A DNA stretch of 64,000 nt from Bowmanella pacifica (GTDB taxonomy: Bacteria > Pseudomonadota > Gammaproteobacteria > Enterobacterales > Alteromonadaceae): the NCBI RefSeq assembly GCF_014645355.1, contig NZ_BMLS01000002.1:496001-560000 (forward strand), in the 5' to 3' direction. This document shows, in pieces, positions 46,504-55,884 of this stretch; positions within the stretch are counted from its first letter, which is position 1, and each line of letters opens with the position of its first letter. The notes below the pieces were generated by a model. That model did not search any database. It was not told the origin of the DNA and worked only from the letters and a program-made list of their open reading frames with translations. Both the position numbers and the translations under genes were made by a program.

Positions 46504-47163
46504 ATGAGAAGTACGCACTGGAATCTGATATTTTTTGGTAGCAGCCTGTTCTACCTGTTCAGCCTGGCTTATCGCCCCTACCCTATGGATTTTCTGCTCA
46601 AGGCCTTACCCATATTCTGGCTGATGTTGCTGGTGCTGCGTAATGCCACTAGCAATAAATACCTGCTGCTGCTAGCGCTGGCCTTTTCCGCCACGGGGGA
46701 TATCTTCCTGGCACTGCCTATCAAGAACAGCTTTGAACTGGGCTTAGGTGCCTTTTTACTTGCTCAGATAATTTACGCCTGCAACTTCTGGCGTTTTCGC
46801 CACTGGCAGGGTTGGAAACTCTGGCCACTACTGGCAGTGGGGCTGTTTGCTGTATTGATGCTGTGGCAATTACTGCCCAAGCTTGATGCCATGCGATTAC
46901 CCGTACTGGCCTATATGCTGGTGATTTGCAGTATGGCCAGCATGGCGGTCATGGCCAACCGCCATGGTCATTGGCTACTTATAGGTGCCACCAGCTTCCT
47001 GATTTCCGACGCCCTGCTGGCATGGAATTTATTTATTCAGCCTTTCCCCTATTCGGCTTACGCCGTCATGCTCACTTACTACGCAGCACAATACTGTTTA
47101 GTTAACGGCGCACTAAAAGTTGCCCCAATGGCGTCGGGGCCAGATACCAATGCAACCCGCTAA
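46504..47163 (+). CDS. YhhN-family membrane protein (lysoplasmalogenase-like)
   Basis: The 219-residue protein has seven to eight hydrophobic segments and YhhN-type features [24 protein letters not shown] and [15 protein letters not shown]. Eukaryotic relatives hydrolyse lysoplasmalogen vinyl-ether bonds. GGAGCCCGGG precedes the ATG. It overlaps mutH by 14 bases and is therefore cotranscribed with it. Confidence 0.9.
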   Translation: MRSTHWNLIFFGSSLFYLFSLAYRPYPMDFLLKALPIFWLMLLVLRNATSNKYLLLLALAFSATGDIFLALPIKNSFELGLGAFLLAQIIYACNFWRFRHWQGWKLWPLLAVGLFAVLMLWQLLPKLDAMRLPVLAYMLVICSMASMAVMANRHGHWLLIGATSFLISDALLAWNLFIQPFPYSAYAVMLTYYAAQYCLVNGALKVAPMASGPDTNATR

Positions 47164-47824
47164 CCAGCCGCCGCAAAGTGTTGAGCAATTACTCAGCCGC
47201 GCACAAGCCCTGGCCGGGTATAGCTTAGGTGAACTGGCCGATTTGGCGAATCTGCAAACTCCCGCCGACTTACGTCGTCATAAAGGCTGGAGTGGTCAGT
47301 TGCTGGAAACTTGGCTGGGGGCTGAAGCGGGCTCCAAACCCGAGCAGGATTTTCCCGAACTAGGAGTGGAGCTGAAAACCCTGCCTATCGACAGCCAGGG
47401 AAGACCACTGGAAACCACTTATGTCTGTTATGCCCCGCTCACCGGCATAGCAGGAATAAGCTGGGAACATTCTAACGTCAAAAACAAATTGTCCAGTGTA
47501 TGCTGGGTGCCCATTGAGGCCAGTCGCGATATTCCTCCGGCCCAGCGCAGGGTAGCCAGCGCCTTTTTATGGCAACCCAATGCCGAGCAGGAACAAGCAC
47601 TGCGCCAGGACTGGGAAGAAATCATGGAAATGATTGCCTTAGGTGAGGTGGAGGATATTACAGCCCGCCACGGCGAAGTCATGCAACTTCGCCCCAAGGC
47701 GGCCGATGGCAATGCACTGACCCGCGCAATAGGAAAGGACGGGCAATGGATTCAAACCCGTCCGCGAGGATTTTACCTTAAGAAGAACTTTACCCAAGTA
47801 TTATTGCAACAGGCCTTTTCCTGA
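47150..47824 (+). CDS. mutH: DNA mismatch repair endonuclease MutH
   Basis: Start at ATG 47150 ([21 protein letters not shown]); the frame extends upstream to a TTG within yhhN. The 224-residue enzyme nicks the unmethylated GATC strand near mismatches. Catalytic D67, E74 and K76 ([12 protein letters not shown]) have the same spacing as E. coli D70, E77, K79. Presence of MutH implies Dam methylation in this organism. Confidence 0.96.
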   Translation: MQPANQPPQSVEQLLSRAQALAGYSLGELADLANLQTPADLRRHKGWSGQLLETWLGAEAGSKPEQDFPELGVELKTLPIDSQGRPLETTYVCYAPLTGIAGISWEHSNVKNKLSSVCWVPIEASRDIPPAQRRVASAFLWQPNAEQEQALRQDWEEIMEMIALGEVEDITARHGEVMQLRPKAADGNALTRAIGKDGQWIQTRPRGFYLKKNFTQVLLQQAFS

Positions 47825-47842
47825 TAATCCAGCAGGCTTCAT

Positions 47843-50800
47843 TCAGGCGTTACTTTTTATTTTGGCCAAGTTTCTTTGCCTTGCTGCCTCACTGTAACTG
47901 CGTGCCAGCGATACAAAAAACAGTACAAACAACATAAATCCAGAGTATGCCCCAGCAGAGGACTCCGGCTTGGTGGTAGGCACGGGTGGCCTCAGCTCTT
48001 TTTCGGCCAGGCTACCGGGATCCCTTACCACTGCATTGGGACTGCCGTCACTGTCATTAGGTCCACCGTCTTCAATAGTCAGGCGCACACAGCCATGTCC
48101 AGGATTAAGTCCACTTTGCCAATTTGGCGCAGACACCGCTGGACATCGTCCGCTTTCCCTTTTTGCCGCACTTTCCAGAGTATTGAACTCATTGATAACA
48201 AAATCTTGCCACTGACCATCAATGTATTTGCGCCAGACAGATGAAGGACTTAGTTTAACCGTGGGTGGGAGAGGTACCACAACGGGAACTGACTCGCCAA
48301 CCCGAAACAGGCCATATACCTCAAAATCACTGATTACACCGATTTGACTAAAACCTGGGTCAGGTAATACCGGGTCTGTAACAGCCAGTCCAAATTGCAG
48401 GCTCGCCCAGGACTGCGTTGCAGCAAGAGTCCCCAGACCCAGTTGATAAGGACCTGGAACCTCCACAAAGCCGCGCCATGACGAGAGGTCGTCAAGGGTA
48501 CACAGACTGTTGTCGCCACCGCTATCAGATAGAGGGCAAAGCGCCAGGCGATGCGGGTGCGCACTATATATATTATGTGACTCAGGAATACCACTGACAC
48601 TGCCGCACTGTTGATCAGGGCAATCGCTAATCACCTGAAATTCAAGTAGGTACTCTCCTTCATGGCCCTGCTCAGACAATGCAGTAACACTAATACTATG
48701 CCGCCCTGTAATCAGATTAGCAGGGTCAAAACTTATCCTGTCTGCTTGCACTGATAACGGCAGACTATCTGACTGCCACCGATAGGTTGCCGCGTGTCCG
48801 TTGACCTCCTGAGCGCTCACAGTCACCGTTCCAAACGTCCGATCCACCACCCTAGTAGCTTCTCCCGCCTGCTTCATTTCTACACGCAGTGTCAGAGGAA
48901 TCTCATCCTTAAGGATTTTCACCTGATGGTTGGCAGGCACACCAATAACGCTCTGCGAATTAGCCTGAAGTTCTAAACTCCCCCCTTTTTGCGTTGTTTC
49001 CAACTCCCATATTGCAACCCGCTTATCCTCGCGGGTAAACACCATATCAGGTAAAGTCAGTTGATTGTTGTCTGCCTTTGCACGCACAATCAAAGGGTAT
49101 CGCGCCGGTTCATCACTCAGCCAAACTCTTATGCGTACTGCTTGGCCGGATGACACAACTTGTCTATCCGATAGAAAAGCCACGAAAGGCTTTACATCAA
49201 GCACCACTTCAGTCAGCTCGTTAGAAACAGCATCCTTGAAGATCAGTCTATATTCTCCAGTTCGCTCTACGTAGAATCGGTATTCGCCATCTTCCCCCTT
49301 CTGTAGGCTAGCCCGTGAAGCATCGGCATCCAGCGTTGTTTGCTGCCCTGCACGCAATAGATTGACCTCGGTCAAAACCTTATCCCCAGCTCCACCAATG
49401 AATCTAAAACGCCCCGGGGTACCAACAACCAACTCATCACTCTGGCCATATTGCACATCCGTGGCAGGGAAGACCATGACTAGCACCGTACAATCTTGCG
49501 TTACAGCCGCGGTAATCACTTTATCCGCGGAGCGAGCTGCAACGCAACTTCCCCCTAACTCCACAATGTCGTGTGGATTATCCAGTTTCAGTTCAAACAC
49601 GGCTTCATCACCTACCCAAACCTGCTTGAACGCGGGTAGGATTTGTCCGGCTCCAGATAGCACAGCTTGCACCTGATATCTTTCACGCTTTTGCCACTGT
49701 GCGACAAACTGCATATTCTGAGCTGGCATAAATGCCGGCAGTGAAGGTTGCCAACCAACAAAGGTATACCCTTCACGGGAGGGCGGTGTAGGCTCCGATA
49801 TTGCAGTCGCAAAATCCTGTCGTATGGCCCCAACTGCGGTGCCGCCCTGGCTGTCAAATTCGAGGCTGAATTGCTGTATTTGCCACTGTGCAATGAGTGT
49901 TAAATCCTGTGCAGGCATCACTGCTGGTATTGAAGGTTGCCAACCAACGAAGTTATACCCTTCACGGGAGGGATTCGTAACCGAATGAATTTGCGAACCT
50001 GCCGTCAATCGCAAATTATCAACTGCCGAGCCGCCCGCACTGTCAAAGCGCAACCAGTACTTGCTGGGCTCTGGCGGCTTGGGGGTAGTCCAACGTGCTT
50101 TGACGCTGATATCCTGAGCTGGCATAGTAGCAGGCAATGTGGGCTGCCAACCGGCAAAGATAAGACCTGGCCGACTGGGGGGCGATGGCGGTGTAACCGT
50201 CGTTTTATAGTCCAGCAACATATCGGCCACCGTTGAGCCTCCGTCACTGTCGAAGCTAATACGATATTGATTTGCAGTCCATTGTGCATAGAGCGTTAAC
50301 CCACCCGCTGGCATAGCAAAGGTACCGACATATTGGCTACCACTGCCATCAGCGGCGCTATTCCAGCCTTTGAAAGTGTATCCCACCCTTACCGGCGCGG
50401 GCGGAACATCTATCATCGCACCTGGCCATTCAAGAATTGGCGAAATAATTGCGCTGCCCTGACTATGAAAGACAACCTGCTCCAGTACTTTTAATTTGGC
50501 CAACGACGGACTGACTTTATCGCCAACTGAATCAAATACTCCCCCTATCACTAGGTAGTCATCCATCTGCAACAAAGCAGACACCACACCGGATGCACCA
50601 GAGCCAAAAGCAGACCATTGCGCACCATCCCAACTGGCAATGTTGTTTATCGGCTTCCCTCCGGCTACAGAGAAACTACCGCCAACTATCAGGCGACTTG
50701 CCATTTGACGTAAAGAAGTAACCCTGCCATTTACTCCCCCATTTATTGGCTGCCAATCCGAACCATCCCAGCGAGCAATACGATTAGCAAGCCCGCTTCC

Positions 50801-53098
50801 GGCTTGTAAGAATTCTCCACCGGCGATCAGCTCAGACTGAAACACCGTCAGGGCACGTACTTTCGCAGAAAAACCACCGCCGAAAGGTGACCACTGACTA
50901 CCATCCCAGCGAGCAATCCCATCTAGCGATACCGCTCCCGATGAGAGGAAACTTCCACCCGCCACAAGCTGTTCCTGATAAACTGCCAGGCTGTCTACTT
51001 CACCACTCAAACCATCACCAAGGGTGAACCAATCACTGCCATCATAACCAATGATATTCCATGCCATCACGCCGTTAACTCTGTTGAACTTCCCGCCCAC
51101 ATATAACTTATCATCAAGCACGGCATATGCTCTGACAGCACCATCCAGATTAGTAGCCAACTCTCGCCAGAGGCTACCATCCCACGCATAGATCGAATAA
51201 CCATGTGAAGAGAATGAACTGATAATCAGCTCACCTTTAAACTCAGTCATCGCATAGGCAGAATTCACCACAGGTGCGTTTAGCGAACGCCAGTTATTGC
51301 CATCCCAGCCAGCTACACTGCGAGCCTCAATTCCGTTAATATGAGTGAAATTCCCTGCAACAATAAGCTCCTGCTGATATTCCCGCATCGCCAGAATCTG
51401 ACCTTCAATCCCCCTTGGTAGAGCAGACCAAGCGTTGCTATCCCAAAACCTCAGATTTGGGCCTTGGAAGAAAGAGGGGAAAGCGCCTCCCACAACCAAC
51501 TTTCCATCAAACACTGCCAGAGCAGATACATAGCTCTGAGATTCTTGAATGCCATAATAAAGATCATCCCATGATATGCCGTCCCAACTGGCAATATTGG
51601 CCACCACCGTGCTTCCTCCAACCCGATGAAAGGTTCCCCCCACCAGCAATTTATTATTCCACACTTTGGCAGTATAGACTGAGCCCCGAAAGCCCCCCAA
51701 TTTACCTACACCATCACCTATCTCGGTCCATTCAAGGCCATCCCAGGTTGCCAGGCCCTTAACTTCCTTACTGCCCGAATACCAGAAGCGGCCGCCCGCC
51801 ACCAGCTGGTTATTAAATACGCTAAATGTGTACACATAATGGTCAAACCCCTGTCCCATTGCCTGCCAGGCCGAACCATCCCATTCAGCCACGTGATTGA
51901 GTGTTGTTACTCCAGAAGCAGTAAATGCTCCGCCAGCATATAGTAAGCTATTATGTACACCTAAAGCCCATACATCGCCATTAAAGCTAGCGCCTAAGGT
52001 TGACCATTGAGCATTTTCCCAGCGCGCAATTTTGTTTGCAACGCCTCCCCCTGCCTGGGTAAAAAGCCCTCCCACAATTAGCGCATTATCCAGAATTGCT
52101 AAGGCATTTACCGGTGCATTAACACCCTCGCCCAGGGGCTGAAATTGGCTGCCATCCCACAGCCCGATATGGTTCACCGCATTGTTGCCCGCTTGAGTGA
52201 AGCGTCCGGCTATCACCAACTGGTTATTATAAACTTCAATGTCGGAGACCTCTGCGTTGACGCCCTCGGCCAGGCCAAACCATTGATTACCATCCCAGGC
52301 AGCAATGCGATTAGCCATAATATCGCCGATCATGGTAAAGTCGCCGGCCAAATACAGCTTCCCTTGCCAAACCAGCATATCCTTAATGCTACCATTCGCT
52401 CCCCGCATACCTTCACTCATAGCAACCCAGTCTGCATCGCTGATGGTAGGGTCAATTAACAGTGGATAACTGGCGTTACGATCGTCAACTTCAATCTGCA
52501 GTCGAGTATCATTCAGAGTCCGCATTTTTCCTTCCAACACACGACCATCAGCATCAGTAATATGAAGGCGGTTGTATACTAATTCACGACCATTAGAGGT
52601 AGTTAGCAAGATCCTCTGCCCTTGTCCCGACACGGTAGCCCCTGACACATCAAGCTCAAGGCGTAATTTTTGTTGTCCCAGGGGAGCCTGATGCACAAGA
52701 AAGTCTTGCCGAATCCCTTCCACACTGGCGCTGAAGATTTCACTAACATCGGCGCGGTTTAAGTAAATTGTGTTGTTTGCCTGTGAGACTTCCCCCGCGC
52801 GAATGGTATGCATATTACCCTTACCCAACGCTACCGGCAGAAGTTGAAACAGTTCTTTTTGCTCAGTTAACGAGCGAAGCTGTGCGCCCTGATTGCTCAC
52901 TTCTAGTTCCAAGGCCTGGTGAGGAGCTGATAAATACAAACTATTCCCTCTGGGGTGAGGGATGGCAGCACCCACTTCCTGCACCAGCGTGTTTGTTATT
53001 TCGGGTAGCGATAAGCCAGGTGTCTGGGCGGACACCCCCCCCATATAAAACACCAGAAAAAACAACCTGGAAGCCCACGTTCGGTACCTCATAATCAC
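47843..53098 (-). CDS. 1751-residue repeat-rich surface protein with InlB-like repeats
   Basis: A signal peptide (residues 1-25, ending VSAQ) leads a 1751-residue protein. Residues about 230-850 hold 13 units of some 45 residues, each with a WDG-x-x-W core (AAWDGNQW, ARWDGSQW, ASWDGAQW) and LVVGG-F or LIAGGEF turns, probably a beta-propeller or stacked-sheet domain. Residues about 880-1145 hold four InlB B-type repeats (SREGYTFVGWQP, MPAQDLTLIAQW). Two cysteine pairs follow, then Pro/Thr-rich sequence and a C-terminal hydrophobic stretch (GFMLFVLFFVSLA) with a basic tail, suggesting membrane retention or sorting. Function unknown; adhesion is inferred. Confidence 0.8.
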   Translation of the reverse strand: MIMRYRTWASRLFFLVFYMGGVSAQTPGLSLPEITNTLVQEVGAAIPHPRGNSLYLSAPHQALELEVSNQGAQLRSLTEQKELFQLLPVALGKGNMHTIRAGEVSQANNTIYLNRADVSEIFSASVEGIRQDFLVHQAPLGQQKLRLELDVSGATVSGQGQRILLTTSNGRELVYNRLHITDADGRVLEGKMRTLNDTRLQIEVDDRNASYPLLIDPTISDADWVAMSEGMRGANGSIKDMLVWQGKLYLAGDFTMIGDIMANRIAAWDGNQWFGLAEGVNAEVSDIEVYNNQLVIAGRFTQAGNNAVNHIGLWDGSQFQPLGEGVNAPVNALAILDNALIVGGLFTQAGGGVANKIARWENAQWSTLGASFNGDVWALGVHNSLLYAGGAFTASGVTTLNHVAEWDGSAWQAMGQGFDHYVYTFSVFNNQLVAGGRFWYSGSKEVKGLATWDGLEWTEIGDGVGKLGGFRGSVYTAKVWNNKLLVGGTFHRVGGSTVVANIASWDGISWDDLYYGIQESQSYVSALAVFDGKLVVGGAFPSFFQGPNLRFWDSNAWSALPRGIEGQILAMREYQQELIVAGNFTHINGIEARSVAGWDGNNWRSLNAPVVNSAYAMTEFKGELIISSFSSHGYSIYAWDGSLWRELATNLDGAVRAYAVLDDKLYVGGKFNRVNGVMAWNIIGYDGSDWFTLGDGLSGEVDSLAVYQEQLVAGGSFLSSGAVSLDGIARWDGSQWSPFGGGFSAKVRALTVFQSELIAGGEFLQAGSGLANRIARWDGSDWQPINGGVNGRVTSLRQMASRLIVGGSFSVAGGKPINNIASWDGAQWSAFGSGASGVVSALLQMDDYLVIGGVFDSVGDKVSPSLAKLKVLEQVVFHSQGSAIISPILEWPGAMIDVPPAPVRVGYTFKGWNSAADGSGSQYVGTFAMPAGGLTLYAQWTANQYRISFDSDGGSTVADMLLDYKTTVTPPSPPSRPGLIFAGWQPTLPATMPAQDISVKARWTTPKPPEPSKYWLRFDSAGGSAVDNLRLTAGSQIHSVTNPSREGYNFVGWQPSIPAVMPAQDLTLIAQWQIQQFSLEFDSQGGTAVGAIRQDFATAISEPTPPSREGYTFVGWQPSLPAFMPAQNMQFVAQWQKRERYQVQAVLSGAGQILPAFKQVWVGDEAVFELKLDNPHDIVELGGSCVAARSADKVITAAVTQDCTVLVMVFPATDVQYGQSDELVVGTPGRFRFIGGAGDKVLTEVNLLRAGQQTTLDADASRASLQKGEDGEYRFYVERTGEYRLIFKDAVSNELTEVVLDVKPFVAFLSDRQVVSSGQAVRIRVWLSDEPARYPLIVRAKADNNQLTLPDMVFTREDKRVAIWELETTQKGGSLELQANSQSVIGVPANHQVKILKDEIPLTLRVEMKQAGEATRVVDRTFGTVTVSAQEVNGHAATYRWQSDSLPLSVQADRISFDPANLITGRHSISVTALSEQGHEGEYLLEFQVISDCPDQQCGSVSGIPESHNIYSAHPHRLALCPLSDSGGDNSLCTLDDLSSWRGFVEVPGPYQLGLGTLAATQSWASLQFGLAVTDPVLPDPGFSQIGVISDFEVYGLFRVGESVPVVVPLPPTVKLSPSSVWRKYIDGQWQDFVINEFNTLESAAKRESGRCPAVSAPNWQSGLNPGHGCVRLTIEDGGPNDSDGSPNAVVRDPGSLAEKELRPPVPTTKPESSAGAYSGFMLFVLFFVSLARSYSEAARQRNLAKIKSNA

Positions 53099-53323
53099 CT
53101 CAACATCAGTATTTGAGGCTCACATTCTAACAAGCTAACCGATTGAAAATAATGAAGATATCCCCAAAAATTTTACGCTAACTATACAAATTCAGTTAGG
53201 TAGAAGGCTGATGATAGCTTTGACTCTGTGTTAGCAAGGGTGGTATACATTTTGTCGAGAAACTTACAATAAAAACTCATTAAGAGGGTGTGCGTGACCC
53301 CTCTTTGTTGTTGGGAATGGATC

Positions 53324-54256
53324 ATGCTGAGCTTCACCACCAAAGGCATCCCGAAAAAAGAGCAATTTGAATATTGGGGAGCGCTGTTCAATCAACGAGG
53401 GATCCGCCTCGCTTTGGATACACAGCAGCCCAGAGGTTTTTATGGCGAACTGAAAAGCGCGGTTCAAGACGACGTTGTGCTGTCACACATCATCTGCTCC
53501 GAGAACAAAGTCATACGCAACAAGTCCCATATTGCCATGGATGACAACCTGTTTTTCTTACTGTACATCCCCCTGAATGACCAGGTGTTATTAAAAAGTG
53601 GGGATAACTTGCTTAAGCTCAGCCCCGGCGAAGTGGGGTTGCTAAATACCGAATATCAGATGGAAACTTATCTTGGTAGCAGGAACATTCTTAGCGTCAG
53701 AATTCCACAGACAAGATTGCCACACATTGACCGCAGTCAAGCAGTGCTTGTAAATCCTTGCCGAGATCTTGCTTCCCAGCTGTTGTTTAAGCGGCTTTTT
53801 GCGCTTTTCGATCAGGTCCTTTCATCTCCCTCAGAGGTTTTCAAATTGAAATTTGACCAGGTCCTGACGGACATGGTGACCGCGCTGTTTTGCTCGACTA
53901 CAGGAAAAAGCAGCCGAGGCAAGGCCTTTATTCTGGCCCAAACCCAGATGTTGATAGAGCAGCATGCTCAAGAGGCGCTAACGGTCAAACTCATCTGCGA
54001 GAAACTGCGCATTTCAGAAGTATATTTGTATAAATGCCTGGCTTATTTTAATACCTCCTATCGCAGTCTGGTTTCTATACACCGTACTCGACAGGCAGCC
54101 AGGCTAATGGTCAATAGCAGCGCTCAAACTAAACTTCAGGAGATTGCCATAGAAGTTGGCTTTTCGAATCAATCACACTTTAGCACCGCTTTTAGCGCCC
54201 AGTTTAGCCTGAGCCCCAAACGCTTCAGACAACGTTTTAGCGCCTCTATACCCTAG
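53324..54256 (+). CDS. AraC-family transcriptional regulator
   Basis: Start at ATG 53324 (MLSFTTKGIPKKEQFEYW); an upstream GTG at 53288 adds twelve unlikely residues. Of 310 residues, the first 180 form an AraC-binding-like domain and the last 100 the paired HTH: ALTVKLICEKLRISEVYLYKCLAYFN and LQEIAIEVGFSNQSHFSTAFSAQFSLSPKRFRQRF. It lies divergent from the 1751-residue protein gene and may control it. Confidence 0.9.
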   Translation: MLSFTTKGIPKKEQFEYWGALFNQRGIRLALDTQQPRGFYGELKSAVQDDVVLSHIICSENKVIRNKSHIAMDDNLFFLLYIPLNDQVLLKSGDNLLKLSPGEVGLLNTEYQMETYLGSRNILSVRIPQTRLPHIDRSQAVLVNPCRDLASQLLFKRLFALFDQVLSSPSEVFKLKFDQVLTDMVTALFCSTTGKSSRGKAFILAQTQMLIEQHAQEALTVKLICEKLRISEVYLYKCLAYFNTSYRSLVSIHRTRQAARLMVNSSAQTKLQEIAIEVGFSNQSHFSTAFSAQFSLSPKRFRQRFSASIP

Positions 54257-54258
54257 GC

Positions 54259-54954
54259 TTAAAGCAAGCGACGGCGATACCTGGCCCAGCCAAGTAATCC
54301 CAGTGCAAATATTGCAATGGTTGATGGCTCGGAAACCGCCGTAGTCGACACTCTCACCAACACACTACTAATTTCTCGGTAATTACTTAATAAGCCCGAT
54401 GTACTGCTGTCTTTTGATAGACGGTAACTGTATTCAGGATTGTAACCGGCGCTAGGATCAACATATCCCAGATCCGCTCTGGTGTAGGCTCGCCATTTGG
54501 CAACACAAGACTCGGTAATGTGGGCTGAGCAATCACCATCATTACCCACAAACAAATTGGCAATGCGACTCATACCCGGACCACCTGGCGAGGCATAAGC
54601 CGGTTGTGCAAAACTTGGGTTATCAAAGTACTCCCAAAGCCACTTAGTGCCATCTGAATTTAGCGGACTTTGCCCAGGCACTGGAGTGACAGACTGAAAC
54701 AGGTCGCTGAGTTCCTTACGGGTGGCATAGCGCCAGCCGGCATCCAGCAGCCCCATTTCACCCGCTTCAATACTGGCTCGACTTAAGCCAACTGTGACAT
54801 CCCAGCTCAGCCATTCCAAGCCACTGAGATTGACCAACTTGCCGTCATTAGTGTAATGGGTGCCACTGATAATACTGGCGTTGGCTGGGTTTATCAGTAA
54901 GCCAAGGCAAACCACCATGGCCGCTTTAAACAGGGTTAAAAATCGATTATTCAT
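54259..54954 (-). CDS. PEP-CTERM sorting-signal protein
   Basis: The 231-residue exported protein has a signal peptide (to ANASI), a GLEWLSWDVTVGLSRASIEA region common in PEP-CTERM proteins, and a C-terminal tag VSEPSTIAIFALGLLGWARYRRR: PEP-like S-E-P-S, hydrophobic helix and basic end. Such tags are cut by an exosortase (EpsH-type), usually in organisms making an exopolysaccharide. The exosortase gene is not in this window. The function of the mature part is unknown. Confidence 0.88.
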   Translation of the reverse strand: MNNRFLTLFKAAMVVCLGLLINPANASIISGTHYTNDGKLVNLSGLEWLSWDVTVGLSRASIEAGEMGLLDAGWRYATRKELSDLFQSVTPVPGQSPLNSDGTKWLWEYFDNPSFAQPAYASPGGPGMSRIANLFVGNDGDCSAHITESCVAKWRAYTRADLGYVDPSAGYNPEYSYRLSKDSSTSGLLSNYREISSVLVRVSTTAVSEPSTIAIFALGLLGWARYRRRLL

Positions 54955-55219
54955 AAGCCTATCCTGCTAATTAATTTGGAGATTTTAGTTTTTATTAGCG
55001 GGGCAAATAACTAACCGAAAGTATGAAATAAGCGCTTATCTGCTTTTTAGTCTGCTGATTGGCAGTTTATTTCGCTCGAGTGGCGCTGAGGCGATTCCCT
55101 CCCGACCTAAAGGCATTACTCTGTCACTAATCACACTGAGGGCTTTTTTAAATCAGTATGTGCATGCCAAAGACAGAGAGCAGAAAAATCCCCGGCAGCA
55201 TCAGGGTGAATGGCTTTAG

Positions 55220-55864
55220 TTGGATACGAACGTGAAAATCCTATTGATTGATGATCATCAGATGTTTCTGGATGGCCTAACGGCCATGTTGTTCTCCATC
55301 CCCGGAGTACAGAGCATTGATAGTGCCAATGATGGTAAAACGGCACTGAGCATGCTGCAAACCGGCGACTATGATGTGGCGCTGATCGATTTACGTTTAC
55401 CTGTGGTGGACGGTCTTAATGTACTGCAAAGCATGCATCAGATTGGCAGTCTGACCCCGGTTATCATGGTAACGGCGTCGCAGGATCCGCAAGACATTCA
55501 ACAGGCTGAACAATATGGCGCCATGGGCTATCTGGCTAAGTCGGCCTCTGGGCGCGAGATTCTGACCGCAATTCATAGGGTATTGGCCGGCGAACTGGTT
55601 TTTCCGGACCACGGACTCTTTGGGCAGCGCGGAGCACAGAGTTCCCCTTCCCAGCAGCACTGGGCCAAGCAGCACAACCTCACCCGCCGTCAGGTGCAAG
55701 TATTAAGACTGGTTAAGCAGGGCCTGCCTAATCAGGAGATTGCCCAGCAACTGTTCCTCAGTTTAGCGACGGTAAAATCTCATATCAGCACCTTGTTCAG
55801 GGTGCTGGATGCCAAGAATCGTGCCGAAGCCATCAGAAAAGCCCAACAGTTCGGCCTGGATTAA
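55220..55864 (+). CDS. LuxR-type (NarL/FixJ) response regulator
   Basis: The 214-residue protein has a receiver (KILLIDDHQMFLDGL, phospho-acceptor in DVALIDLRLPVVDGL, lysine in YLAKSA) and a C-terminal LuxR HTH (LTRRQVQVLRLVKQGLPNQEIAQQLFLSLATVKSHISTLFRVLDAKNRAEAI). TTG at 55220 or GTG at 55232 could start it; neither has a strong ribosome site. It lies 20 bp before a hybrid kinase and is probably its partner. Confidence 0.93.
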   Translation: MDTNVKILLIDDHQMFLDGLTAMLFSIPGVQSIDSANDGKTALSMLQTGDYDVALIDLRLPVVDGLNVLQSMHQIGSLTPVIMVTASQDPQDIQQAEQYGAMGYLAKSASGREILTAIHRVLAGELVFPDHGLFGQRGAQSSPSQQHWAKQHNLTRRQVQVLRLVKQGLPNQEIAQQLFLSLATVKSHISTLFRVLDAKNRAEAIRKAQQFGLD

Positions 55865-55884
55865 AAGAAGGACGGCAACAAGCG

